DNA of 64,000 bases from Halomonas urmiana. GTDB taxonomy: Bacteria; Pseudomonadota; Gammaproteobacteria; Pseudomonadales; Halomonadaceae. Numbering within the stretch: the stretch's first letter is position 1; every line of letters starts with the position of its first letter. Where the stretch lies: assembly GCF_005780185.1 (NCBI RefSeq), contig NZ_VBUI01000009.1, positions 62,001 to 126,000 of the forward strand. Reading direction: 5' to 3'. The notes beneath the pieces are model-generated. The model saw only the letters and a program-made list of their open reading frames with translations. It was not told the origin of the DNA and searched no databases. Of the stretch, positions 18,031-25,823 are shown one piece after another. The position numbers and the translations under genes were made by a program.

Positions 18031-18714
18031 ATGGCCATGATACTCGCCTTCGATGTCTACGGGACCCTGATCGACACCCATGGCGTGGTCGCCGAGCTCG
18101 AGCAGCGTCTCGCCGAGCAGGACCGCTCGGAGTTGGCGCCCGAGTTCTCGCGCCGATGGCGCGACAAGCAGCTGGAGTACAGCTTCCGCCGCGGCCTGAT
18201 GGGCGCCTACGTGGATTTCTCCCGCTGCACCCGCGAGGCGCTGGAGTTCACCGATCGCGCCCTGCAGACGCGCTTCTCGGAGACCGACAAGGAGCACCTG
18301 ATGGGCATCTATGCGCGCTTGCCGGCCTTCCCGGAGGCCTCGGCGGCGCTGGATCGCCTCGCCGAGGCGGGAGTGAGCTGCGTGGCCTTCTCCAACGGCA
18401 GCCGTGAGGCGGTCGAGGGGCTGCTGGAGCAGGCCGCGATCCGCGACCGCTTCGACGACGTGGTCAGCGTCGACGAGATCAAACGCTTCAAGCCCGACCC
18501 GGCGGTCTACGCCCACCTGCGTTATCGGCTGGAGAGCGAGCCGGGCGACACCTGGCTGATCTCCAGCAACGCCTTCGACGTGATCGGCGCGCGTCACGCC
18601 GGCCTGCATGCCGCCTGGGTGCGGCGCAGCCCGGATGCGCCCTTCGATCCCTGGGGCATCGATCCGGACCTCACCGTGGCCGACCTCGACGCCCTCGCCG
18701 AGCGCCTGGCCTGA
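18031..18714 (+). CDS. haloacid dehalogenase type II
   Basis: HAD-superfamily hydrolase of 227 aa with the L-2-haloacid dehalogenase residue set: nucleophile Asp and Thr in DVYGTLIDTHG, Ser/Asn in FSNGS, Lys in KPDPAVY and the SSNAFD acid loop. It would hydrolyse 2-haloalkanoates to hydroxy acids. Chlorinated acids may not be its natural substrate, and HAD proteins are promiscuous. AAGGAG precedes the ATG at 18031; a second ATG two codons later is possible. It closes the plus-strand block after eutC. Confidence 0.83.
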   Translation: MAMILAFDVYGTLIDTHGVVAELEQRLAEQDRSELAPEFSRRWRDKQLEYSFRRGLMGAYVDFSRCTREALEFTDRALQTRFSETDKEHLMGIYARLPAFPEASAALDRLAEAGVSCVAFSNGSREAVEGLLEQAAIRDRFDDVVSVDEIKRFKPDPAVYAHLRYRLESEPGDTWLISSNAFDVIGARHAGLHAAWVRRSPDAPFDPWGIDPDLTVADLDALAERLA

Positions 18715-18754
18715 GCCACCGCGTCGCGTACCGTCGCGTCCAGGAGCCACGCAG

Positions 18755-18793
18755 GACGACGCCCTGGCCGGTTGACCCGGCCAGGGCGTCGTC
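18755..18793. terminator. strong bidirectional hairpin between convergent genes
   Basis: A 17-bp perfect stem (GACGACGCCCTGGCCGG with its complement) and a five-base loop sit between the convergent ends of the dehalogenase and the AhpD-like gene. It is very stable and placed to end transcription from both sides, though no T-tract follows on the plus strand. Confidence 0.75.
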
Positions 18794-18810
18794 GTGTCGG
18801 ACAGGCGGCC

Positions 18811-19380
18811 TCAGCCCTGCCAGGCGTAGTCGGCGAAGACCTCGTCGACGGGCGGATGGTTGACGTGGTTGGCGTAGTTGGAGAGCGTCTTGACGGCCAG
18901 GGCCAGGACGATCTGCAGCACGTGCTGCTCCTCGAAGCCCGCCGCCAGGAAGGCCTCGACGTCCGCCTCGCCGGGCATGCCTCGGGTCTCGAACATCACC
19001 TTGGTGAAGGCGGCCAGCGCCGCGAGGCGCTCGTCCGGAATCGGCTGGCCGTTGCGGATCGCCTCCAGCACCTCGGCCGGCACCTGGGACATCTTATCGG
19101 CCAGCATGCTGTGGGCGGACATGCAGTAGCCGCAGCCGTTGAGCCGGCTGATGGTCAGGAAGACCACCTCCTGCTCGGGGGGCGCGAAGCCGGAGTCCTG
19201 GCGAAACAACTCATAGCCGTGCAGGTAGGTGTCCAGCACGCCGGGCGCCTTCGCCATGCCCTCGTACATGTTCGGTACGAAGCCCAGCGTCTCGTTGGCC
19301 TGCTCGAGCAGCGGCTTCGCCTTGGCATCGGCGGTCTCGAGGGTCTGGGGCGGGAGTTGCATCTGGTAGTCGGCTGACAT
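18811..19380 (-). CDS. AhpD/carboxymuconolactone decarboxylase-family peroxidase-related protein
   Basis: A 189-aa all-helical protein with the redox motif CGYCMSAHS, preceded by the acidic residue typical of AhpD-like alkylhydroperoxidases (PEQEVVFLTISRLNGCGYC). It probably reduces peroxides or acts as a thiol-disulfide protein. The start at 19380 has GGAGG upstream. A palindromic operator at 19418-19447 lies just before it and is repeated before the adjacent tetR gene, so it is very likely the TetR target. Confidence 0.87.
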   Translation of the reverse strand: MSADYQMQLPPQTLETADAKAKPLLEQANETLGFVPNMYEGMAKAPGVLDTYLHGYELFRQDSGFAPPEQEVVFLTISRLNGCGYCMSAHSMLADKMSQVPAEVLEAIRNGQPIPDERLAALAAFTKVMFETRGMPGEADVEAFLAAGFEEQHVLQIVLALAVKTLSNYANHVNHPPVDEVFADYAWQG

Positions 19381-19417
19381 GGGGGTACCTCCGTCGTCGT
19401 GGGTCGTGCGTATCACG

Positions 19418-19447
19418 CCATTTATGGATCGATTGTTCCATAAATGG
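19418..19447. promoter_or_regulatory. palindromic operator in front of the AhpD-like gene
   Basis: Perfect 11-base arms CCATTTATGGA and TCCATAAATGG flank the 8-base centre TCGATTGT. A closely related site lies before tetR at 20064-20090. The two share the core TTTA, ATCGAT and GTTCCATAAA. This is the expected architecture for a TetR dimer that represses the AhpD-like gene and itself. Confidence 0.82.
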
Positions 19448-19465
19448 CAAATGAAAAGTGGGCGC

Positions 19466-20056
19466 TCAGCGTCGCAGGCCGTCGAGGAGCAGCTCCGTCG
19501 CCTGGTGGGTCTGCTCGCCGTGCATCCCGCTCTTCAGCAGGGTCCTGAGCCCGGCCATGCCCATCGTCAGGTAGCCGGCCAGGGCGTCGGGATCGTGGTG
19601 CGAGGCGATGTCGCCCTCGGCCTGGGCCCGCACCACGGCGCGGTAAAACAGCGCCGTGATGGCGGCCATGCTCTGCTGGGCCTGCTGCGACGGCGCATCG
19701 CCGCGCTGGCCGAGCTCGCTGGCCGAGTTGAAGATCAGGCATCCCAGGGCGGCGCGTTCGCTGCCGGCCTCGCCAGCTGTCTCGCAAAACAGCTTCTCCA
19801 GGAAGCCCATGGCCGAGGGCGCCGTCTCGAGCCGGCGTTCGAGCCGGCCAATCAGCGACTCCCGATAGCGCCGCAGGGCCTCGAGGAACAGCTGTTCCTT
19901 GTTGCCGAAGGCCTGATAGAGGCTGCTGCGCGAGAGGTGCATGGCCTCCAGCAGGTCGCGGGTCGAGGCGCGGTCGTAGCCTCGGGCCCAGAAGACCTGG
20001 ATGGCGGCGCTCGCGGCCTCGTCGGGGCTGAAAGCGATGGGGCGTCCTCGTGTCAT
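19466..20056 (-). CDS. TetR-family transcriptional repressor
   Basis: A 196-aa regulator with an N-terminal TetR helix-turn-helix (AIQVFWARGYDRASTRDLLE, then LSRSSLYQAFGNKEQLF) and a helical ligand domain. It resembles repressors controlling small detoxification genes. The start at 20056 (MTRGRPIAFSPDEA) is the usual N-terminus; an upstream in-frame start would run through the operator. It is on the same strand and upstream of the AhpD-like gene, with operators before both. The ligand is unknown. Confidence 0.88.
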   Translation of the reverse strand: MTRGRPIAFSPDEAASAAIQVFWARGYDRASTRDLLEAMHLSRSSLYQAFGNKEQLFLEALRRYRESLIGRLERRLETAPSAMGFLEKLFCETAGEAGSERAALGCLIFNSASELGQRGDAPSQQAQQSMAAITALFYRAVVRAQAEGDIASHHDPDALAGYLTMGMAGLRTLLKSGMHGEQTHQATELLLDGLRR

Positions 20057-20063
20057 GCCGGTG

Positions 20064-20090
20064 AATTTAGTATCGATCGTTCCATAAATC
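20064..20090. promoter_or_regulatory. operator in front of tetR
   Basis: The right arm GTTCCATAAATC matches the perfect operator before the AhpD-like gene. The left arm (AATTTAGTATCGAT) is degenerate. The site lies immediately upstream of the tetR start, supporting autoregulation, probably with weaker binding than the perfect site. Confidence 0.7.
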
Positions 20091-20127
20091 AAGGCGCGAC
20101 AACAAATCGCCCCGCGGTTGCTATCGC

Positions 20128-20154
20128 TGTAAGGAGCGCGTGGCCGCGACGACA
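20128..20154 (+). promoter_or_regulatory. ECF-type promoter of the TTL-fusion gene
   Basis: TGTAAGGAG, 11 bases, then GACGACA. GTAAG and CGAC are separated by 16 bases, as in six other sites in the window. It ends 62 bases before the start of the TTL-fusion gene. Confidence 0.7.
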
Positions 20155-20216
20155 GAGCGACCAGAGTTCACAGCCACGGCATCACCATCACGATGGCCGC
20201 ACAGGAGAATCCGAGG

Positions 20217-22718
20217 ATGACGGAGCAGCATTCGACGAGACGTTTCTGGCTGGGCGGCAAGCGGGCCGCCGAACAGGATCGCTTCTTTCGAGAGGCCCTG
20301 GAGTCTTGGGGCTGGCAGGCCGGGGACGAGCACGACTGGGATGCCGCCTGGATCACCGGCATGCCGGAGGCTGGGCAGTTTCGGCGGGTCTCGCCGACGC
20401 GCACGATGAATCACTTCCCGGGCAATGCGGCGCTCACCGTCAAGAGTCGCCTGCACGAGAGCCTCGCCACCCTGCGCGAGCGCCTCCACGAGAGCCATGG
20501 GCCCGATCATGAGCTCACCCGGCGGCTGGCGTTCTTCCCCCGCGCCTATGTGATGCCCGGTGACTACCACGCGCTGCAGCAGGCCGCCCAGGATCACCCC
20601 GAGCAGCGCTGGATCCTCAAGCCCACCAATGCCTCCAAGGGCAAGGGCATACGGCTGCTCAAGGATGTTGCCGAAACGCCCCTCGCCCGGGACTGGCTGG
20701 TGCAGGAGTACCTGGCCAATCCCCACACCATCCGCGGCCACAAGTATGTGCTGCGCCTCTATGTGCTGATCGCCTCCCTCGAGCCGCTGCGTGTCTATCT
20801 CTACCGCCAGGGCTTCGCCAAGCTGGCCTCTGAGCCCTGGGATCCCGACGATGCCGATAACCCCTACAGCCAACTGACCAATCCGGACATCAACGCCCTG
20901 AACGACCGCGCCGAGGTGCCGGTGGAGTTCATCGACGTCAATCGCTACCGCCAGTGGCTGCGGGATCAGGGGCACGACGACGATGCCCTCTTCGCCCGCA
21001 TCGAGGACCTGGTGGCGCTGACCGTGATCTCCGCCGTGGACGCCATGCGCCATCGCACGGCCGAGGCCGGCGCCGACCCGCGCGGCTGCTACGAGCTGCT
21101 GGGGCTCGACTGCCTGGTGGATGACACCCTCAAGCCGTGGATCCTGGAGTGCAACCTCAGCCCCTCGCTGGGCATCTGCGCCGCCCCGGAGGCGGGCGGG
21201 CGCGTCGAGGAGGCCGTCAAGGGCGGGCTGGTCCGGGACCTGGTGACGCTTCTCGATATTCCCGGACAGGCGTCGACCGAGACGGCGAGCGAGGAGGTGG
21301 ACCAGGCGCAGGGATCGGCCGCGGCGCTGGTCGCCGAGGCCGAGGCGGAGCGGGCGCGCGCCGGCGGCTTCTCGCGGCTGCTGCCGGCCGCCGAGCCGGA
21401 GCGCTACCTACCCTTTTTCACGTTGCCGAGCCTGGCCGACCGGCGGCTGGCCGAGGGGCTCGCCGGGCGGCCGCTGCCGGCCCCGCGTCTTGCGCGCCGA
21501 CGCGTCACGGAGATCGTCGACGAGGATCGCCTCGCCCTCTACGACACGCGTCGCGGTGATCTCTACCGGCCCAACGACACGGCGGCGCTGATCTGGCTGC
21601 TGGCGACCGAGGGGCTCGATCTCGATGCCATCGTCGAGGCGCTGTGCCACGCCATGACCGGGGCGCCGGACGATCGCGGGGACGAACGAAAGGCCGATCG
21701 TGAAACCCTGCGCCGGGAGGTCTGGACCACCCTGGATGACTGGTGCCGTGCCGGCCTGCTCTGCCAGCAGGGCGAGCGAGTCGCTTCGGGCGCGACCGAG
21801 CCGGCCGCCGAGGCCGATGCGGCGGCGTTCAAGGCGCCCTGTGTCGCGCGTGGCTTCGCGCTGCGTCTGGCGGGGCACGAGTGGGCGCTGGAGGTAGCGA
21901 GCGCTCCGGCCATCGCGAGGCTTGAGCGCGAGTTCGGGGAGCGCTTGACACCGCTCGGCGACGAGGCGGCGAGCGAGCGGCCGCGGCTTCGGGTGCTGCG
22001 CGATGAGGCGGGCTACGCGCTCGCCGATGCAGATCGGCTGCTGGCCGCGCGGCTGACCTTGCCACAGCTGGCTACCGCGCTGACGAGCCACCTGCTGCAC
22101 CGAGTCGCGAGCCCCGAGCGTCCGGTGATCGACGCGCCCCTGCTGAGCATGCCCGACGGCGCCGGGGTGCTCTGCCTGCTCCCCGTGGGCGAGCCGCGCC
22201 GCCGCCTGCTCGCGCGGCTGCGCGAGGCCGGCGGAGGCCGGCTGACCCGCGGCGTGCGCCTGGATCTCTCGGACCCGACACGGGCCGAGCCCCTGGATCT
22301 CCCCCTGGCGGACGCCGCCGACGAGCCGGCGAGCGCGTGGCCCGCATCGAGGATCTCGGCCGGCGTGACCCTGCGCGGCGTGCTGCTGCCGGGCGGCGAG
22401 CACGTCCAGGAGCCCCTGGCCCCGGTCGCCATGCTGGAGGCCCTGGGCGCCCTGCTGCCGCACTGCCTGGCCGGGGAAGGGCGGGTGCTGGAAGGCCACG
22501 GCGTGACGGCCCTCGGCGACTGGCTCTCCAGCCTGGCCTTGAGCGCCATCCCGTCAGAAAGCGAGAGCGAGACAAAAAAAGAGACGGAGACCGAGACAGA
22601 AGTGACAGAAACAGAGAGCGAGCCGCAGGGGCCATCGTCCGCGTCGCTGACCGACTGGCTGGCCACGCACATCGCCTCCGACGCCCAGGCCGTCCGCCCC
22701 GCCGCGGCGGGGGAGTAG
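20217..22718 (+). CDS. TTL-like ATP-grasp ligase fused to PqqD-like and degenerate HprK-like domains
   Basis: An 833-aa multidomain protein. Residues about 100-330 form a tubulin-tyrosine-ligase ATP-grasp core: K135 in WILKPTNASKGKGI, then VQEYLANP, and the Mg-ATP motif with E311 and N313 in ILECNLSPSL. Such enzymes add an amino acid to a carboxylate, as in tubulin tyrosination or polyglutamylation. Residues about 427-480 (DLYRPNDTAALIWLL) look like a PqqD/RRE peptide-binding domain. Residues about 547-778 resemble the HPr-kinase-like domains found beside PqqD, but where a Walker A loop is expected the sequence is GVLCLLPVGEPRRR, without GKS. The tail (780-801) is Glu/Thr/Ser-rich. I chose ATG 20217 because AGGAG precedes it; ATG 20193 is possible. 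The next gene encodes a candidate substrate. Confidence 0.8.
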   Translation: MTEQHSTRRFWLGGKRAAEQDRFFREALESWGWQAGDEHDWDAAWITGMPEAGQFRRVSPTRTMNHFPGNAALTVKSRLHESLATLRERLHESHGPDHELTRRLAFFPRAYVMPGDYHALQQAAQDHPEQRWILKPTNASKGKGIRLLKDVAETPLARDWLVQEYLANPHTIRGHKYVLRLYVLIASLEPLRVYLYRQGFAKLASEPWDPDDADNPYSQLTNPDINALNDRAEVPVEFIDVNRYRQWLRDQGHDDDALFARIEDLVALTVISAVDAMRHRTAEAGADPRGCYELLGLDCLVDDTLKPWILECNLSPSLGICAAPEAGGRVEEAVKGGLVRDLVTLLDIPGQASTETASEEVDQAQGSAAALVAEAEAERARAGGFSRLLPAAEPERYLPFFTLPSLADRRLAEGLAGRPLPAPRLARRRVTEIVDEDRLALYDTRRGDLYRPNDTAALIWLLATEGLDLDAIVEALCHAMTGAPDDRGDERKADRETLRREVWTTLDDWCRAGLLCQQGERVASGATEPAAEADAAAFKAPCVARGFALRLAGHEWALEVASAPAIARLEREFGERLTPLGDEAASERPRLRVLRDEAGYALADADRLLAARLTLPQLATALTSHLLHRVASPERPVIDAPLLSMPDGAGVLCLLPVGEPRRRLLARLREAGGGRLTRGVRLDLSDPTRAEPLDLPLADAADEPASAWPASRISAGVTLRGVLLPGGEHVQEPLAPVAMLEALGALLPHCLAGEGRVLEGHGVTALGDWLSSLALSAIPSESESETKKETETETEVTETESEPQGPSSASLTDWLATHIASDAQAVRPAAAGE

Positions 22719-22930
22719 CGGGGCACGAGCATACGGCGCTGCCGCGGCAGCGTCGGTGACGGGGTCGGTCCGCCGGGCCGGCTCACGGCATGACGACACG
22801 CAGGGCGTGTCGACCATGCCATTCGAGAGCGTACGTCGAGCGCCTGTGTCAACGGCTCGTAGTGAGAGCCGCTAGTAAGAGCTCGCGTCGACGGGACGTG
22901 TCGAGAATGCCAATCGAGGAGGTCATGAAC

Positions 22931-23230
22931 ATGACACTGCACGACGAGAAACGTCGCAACCTGCTGGGCCGGCTCGGCCGTCAGCTCGGCTACACGGCGC
23001 CGGCACTGCTGCTGGTGGCGAGCGGAGCGGCCTTCCAGGCCGTGGCCAGCGAACCGTCTGAGGCGCTGGGTTATACCAGCGGCCAGGAGGCGCCGCTGAT
23101 GCTGGCCGAGGCGCATGCCGAGGCCGAAGGAGAAGCCGAAGGAGAGGCCGAAGGAGAGGCCGAAGGAGAGGCCGAAGAAGACGCCGAAGGAGAGGCCGAG
23201 GGTGAAGCAGAAGCTGAAGCCGAGGGGTGA
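22931..23230 (+). CDS. small secreted protein with YTAP leader and Glu-Ala-Glu-Gly tail
   Basis: A 99-aa protein. Residues 1-40 hold a twin-arginine n-region (KRRNLLGRL), then YTAP at 21-24 and a hydrophobic stretch ending in AVA-SE, a plausible export signal. Residues 61-99 are almost only Glu, Ala and Gly, mostly EAEG repeats. Residues 1-35 and the EAPL(M/L)LA...EAEGEAE boundary align with the cytochrome at 36117. The start at 22931 is chosen because it aligns exactly with that protein and has GAGGAGG upstream; ATG 22925 is possible. It lies 212 bases after the TTL-fusion gene and is probably in its transcript. It matches no family I recognise; I propose it as a modification substrate. Confidence 0.75.
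   Translation: MTLHDEKRRNLLGRLGRQLGYTAPALLLVASGAAFQAVASEPSEALGYTSGQEAPLMLAEAHAEAEGEAEGEAEGEAEGEAEEDAEGEAEGEAEAEAEG
23119..23220 (+). repeat. 12-bp coding repeat for Glu-Ala-Glu-Gly
   Basis: In-frame, slightly diverged tandem copies of a 12-bp unit (GAGGCCGAAGGA and variants with GAA/GAG and GAAGCC changes) encode the EAEG tail. Synonymous differences between copies suggest the protein repeat, not just the DNA repeat, is maintained. Confidence 0.8.
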
Positions 23231-23339
23231 TCTCGCCATCGCCCCTTCCCTGAGAGGCCGGGCCGTTGCCACGGGTGGCGGCCCCGGCTTCCACCCCGCT
23301 TTCGGGCGGGCCAGTCACGGACCCGACAGGACAGCCACC

Positions 23340-23951
23340 ATGTCAACTCCCGCAACCTTGCCATCGCGCACCGCCCCGGGCCTCATCGAGGAGAACCGGC
23401 TGGCGCTTGCCCAGCTGAGGAGCCTGGTCGATGACCTGGCCCCCGAGGCCTATCGCCGGGTCTTCGGCGTCCATGGACGTCACACCCTCGGCAAGCACGT
23501 TCGCCATATCATCGACCACTACGAGGCGCTGATCGACGGACTCGAGGAGGGGGCAGAGACCCTCGACTACGAGCAGCGTCGTCGCGACCCGGCCCTCGAA
23601 GCTTGGCCCGACGAGGCCGCCCGGCGCCTGGTCGCCCTCGAGGCCTGGCTCTCGTCGCTTCAGGGCCAGGCGTCGCCCGAGCGCCTGACCCTGCGCCATT
23701 GCCAGGACGCCGGCGCGCCGGATCATGATGGCTTCGCGGACGACGAGGCGCGCCTCGCCCTGCCATCCAGCCTGGCCCGTGAACTGGCCTTCCTGGCCAG
23801 CCACACCGTTCATCACATGGCGATCATCGGCCTGTTGGCCGAGCAGGTCGGCATCGCCCTGCCGGCGTCGTTCGGGGTGCATCCCTCCACCCTGCGCCAC
23901 TGGCAGCGGGAAGCGGCGGCCTCTTCCGGCGTGCAGAGGCGTGTCGGATGA
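23340..23951 (+). CDS. DinB-family protein
   Basis: A 203-aa four-helix protein of the DinB/DUF664 type. Putative metal-binding histidines lie in HTLGKHVRHIIDHYE (near residue 50) and ASHTVHHMAIIG (near residue 155). DinB-like proteins include mycothiol/bacillithiol-dependent transferases and many of unknown activity. It is third in the block led by the TTL-fusion gene, and its stop overlaps the next start by four bases. The substrate is unknown. Confidence 0.78.
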   Translation: MSTPATLPSRTAPGLIEENRLALAQLRSLVDDLAPEAYRRVFGVHGRHTLGKHVRHIIDHYEALIDGLEEGAETLDYEQRRRDPALEAWPDEAARRLVALEAWLSSLQGQASPERLTLRHCQDAGAPDHDGFADDEARLALPSSLARELAFLASHTVHHMAIIGLLAEQVGIALPASFGVHPSTLRHWQREAAASSGVQRRVG

Positions 23952-24445
23952 GGGCCATGCGGCGCCTGAGCGGCGCGCTGGCGCTGATGCTGGCGATGCT
24001 GCTGGCCGTCCCGGCGGCCGCCGAGTCACGATGGCCCGAGCAGGGCTGGCGGGTGATGCCCACGTCGCTGGCCTATCCGGAACTGCTGGGCGCCCTGCGC
24101 GAGGCGGTGAAGGCCGAGGGCATGTTCGTGGTCACCGAGGCCGGCCCCACCGAGGCCGCGGCGAACCGCGGGATCACCCTCCCTGGCAACCGGGTCGTGG
24201 GGGTGTTTCGCAACGACTATGCCGTGCGGATCCTGCGGCTGAGCGTACCGGCGATGATCGAGGCCCCCATGCGCTTCTACGTCACCGAGCAAGGCGACGG
24301 CACCGGCACGCTCGCCTGGAAGACGCCGAGTCACCTGCTGGCCCCCTACCTGGACGAGGCCGACGACGAGCTCGCCACGATCGCCGACGAGCTCGACACG
24401 CGCTTTGCCGCCATCGCCGCACGCGTCCTCGAGGCCGCGCCCTAG
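23948..24445 (+). CDS. DUF302 protein, exported
   Basis: A 165-aa protein with an N-terminal signal peptide (cleavage near VPAAAES) and a DUF302 domain, recognisable from the LREAVKAEGMFVVTEAG and LAPYLDEADDELATIADEL regions. DUF302 proteins are small periplasmic or cytoplasmic proteins of unknown activity. It overlaps the DinB gene (ATGA). A second DUF302 gene occurs at 25824. Confidence 0.8.
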   Translation: MRAMRRLSGALALMLAMLLAVPAAAESRWPEQGWRVMPTSLAYPELLGALREAVKAEGMFVVTEAGPTEAAANRGITLPGNRVVGVFRNDYAVRILRLSVPAMIEAPMRFYVTEQGDGTGTLAWKTPSHLLAPYLDEADDELATIADELDTRFAAIAARVLEAAP

Positions 24446-24489
24446 CGACCGGCACCGGCCAGCGTTCCGTGAGCTCCCCGGAGACCGAC

Positions 24490-24858
24490 ATGCCACGAGA
24501 GCCCGCACCGCCGCCGCTTCCCTCCCGCGAGGCGACCCTCATCGAGGCGCTGCTGATGCTGCTGGCGGTGGTGCCGGTGATGGTCTCGGCCTACGCCAGC
24601 CTGGTGACCGGGGACGGCCACTGGTTCCAGCGCTCCGGGGCGCTGATGGTGCTCTTCTCCATCGGCGTCGAGTATCACCGCAAGCACCTGAGGGACTGCC
24701 TCGAGTCGGACGGCCGCCACTGGCTGGTGTCCTCGAGTACCCCGGCCCGGCTGGTGCGGCGCTTCTGGCGCGCCATCCCCTTCGTCTGCTATCTCGCTAT
24801 CGTGGTCGGCACCCTGATCTGGAGCTATGGCGACCTGCTGTTCGTCGCCATCGACTGA
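24490..24858 (+). CDS. small inner-membrane protein
   Basis: A 122-aa protein with two or three membrane segments: about residues 17-34 (IEALLMLLAVVPVMVSAY), a weaker one around 44-57, and about 98-117 (PFVCYLAIVVGTLIWSYG). The segment between them is charged. I recognise no family. It is last in the plus-strand block starting with the TTL-fusion gene and converges with the DUF3047 gene. Confidence 0.65.
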   Translation: MPREPAPPPLPSREATLIEALLMLLAVVPVMVSAYASLVTGDGHWFQRSGALMVLFSIGVEYHRKHLRDCLESDGRHWLVSSSTPARLVRRFWRAIPFVCYLAIVVGTLIWSYGDLLFVAID

Positions 24859-24864
24859 GCGCGT

Positions 24865-25572
24865 TCAGGGACAGGAGGGCGGCGTAGGCGAGGCGGAGAA
24901 GGCCAGGTGGGTGAACCAGGCTGTGGCATCGACGCCGGCGTTGTCGCCGTCGCTCATCAGGGCCAGGCCATCGATGCGGGTCGCGCGGCTGCCGAAGAGG
25001 CGCCGGTAGTCCGCGCCGACGTCGCGCACCTCCGCCACCCATTCGCCCACCCGGGCATCGCCGCTCTGCAGCGCCAGTAGCCGGGCGCGGGAGGTGAAGG
25101 CGTTGGGCCAGGCGCTGCCGGCCGGCTGCTGCGAGGCCCAGACGTAGTTCACCGACTCCACCTGCCAGGGCAGCAGCCCCGTCTTGCGGGCCACGTAGAC
25201 CCTGGCCGGGTAGTCGTCCCCCGACTTGCGCGTCTCGTCGAGCCCCTCGTGCACCCCCGAGACCCGCCAGCACCACTGCAGGTACGGCGTCTCGCCAAGG
25301 TCGATCTCGCGCTCCAGGTATTTCGCCGAGGCCCGCCGGCGGGCGCGGGCCCGGAGTGCCTGCGTGCCGTCCAGTTCGACGACCCGGTACTCGGTCTCGC
25401 CCGCGAAGACACGTGTCGACCAGTCCCGAATCTCGTTGGGCGAGAAGTGCAGATCATCGGCCGCAAGGGCCTGTCCGGTACTGGGAAAGACCACGCCGGC
25501 ACCGAGCAGGAACGGTCCGGCAGCGAGCGCGGCGAGCATCAGACGGCGGGCAGAAAGGAAGAATCGAGTCAT
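24865..25572 (-). CDS. DUF3047 protein, exported
   Basis: A 235-aa protein with a signal peptide (MTRFFLSARRLM, hydrophobic core, cleavage near QALAAD) and a DUF3047 domain, seen in LQWCWRVSG, GDDYPARVYVA and DGLALMSDGDNA. The family is periplasmic and uncharacterised, with a jelly-roll-like fold expected. The ATG at 25572 follows a GGAG site. An ECF-type promoter pattern ends 38 bases upstream. Confidence 0.82.
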   Translation of the reverse strand: MTRFFLSARRLMLAALAAGPFLLGAGVVFPSTGQALAADDLHFSPNEIRDWSTRVFAGETEYRVVELDGTQALRARARRRASAKYLEREIDLGETPYLQWCWRVSGVHEGLDETRKSGDDYPARVYVARKTGLLPWQVESVNYVWASQQPAGSAWPNAFTSRARLLALQSGDARVGEWVAEVRDVGADYRRLFGSRATRIDGLALMSDGDNAGVDATAWFTHLAFSASPTPPSCP

Positions 25573-25609
25573 CACGCCGGTTACTCCAGGGATCGAGGGG
25601 GCCGTTCTC

Positions 25610-25636
25610 GGTCGATGCTCCCGGGCCATCCTTACG
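25610..25636 (-). promoter_or_regulatory. ECF-type promoter of the DUF3047 gene
   Basis: Read on the minus strand: CGTAAGGAT, 11 bases, ATCGACC. GTAAG-N16-CGAC spacing is identical to the other six sites. Confidence 0.7.
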
Positions 25637-25823
25637 CCGTCGTCGGCAGGCGGGCGTAGCGGGGCATCTTGCCATGCTACTCGCTTTTCCGCGCGCTCCG
25701 AAGGTTGTCTCGATCGGCCCTCACGAGAGGGGTCGCCACGGCACGGCGGTCCGGCAGGTTGCCTTGCCAGGGCCTCGGACGTTGGCCACGCTGAGCGGGC
25801 CATCACAAGAAGGGAGCAACATC

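Noticed and set aside
22860-22890. An ECF promoter in front of the 99-aa YTAP protein (AGTAAGAGC)
   Set aside because: CGAC occurs at a spacing of 9, not 16; the gene is more likely read from the TTL promoter.
22931-23230. Classical graspetide or lasso-peptide precursor
   Set aside because: The tail lacks the Lys, Ser or Thr needed for ester or amide crosslinks, and no lasso cyclase or transporter is adjacent, although the YxxPxL motif is reminiscent.
22013-23272. A long minus-strand frame with a Leu/Phe/Gly repeat over the EAEG coding repeat
   Set aside because: It is the antisense reading of the acidic repeat and the TTL C-terminus; the plus-strand product has a ribosome site, a leader and a paralogue.
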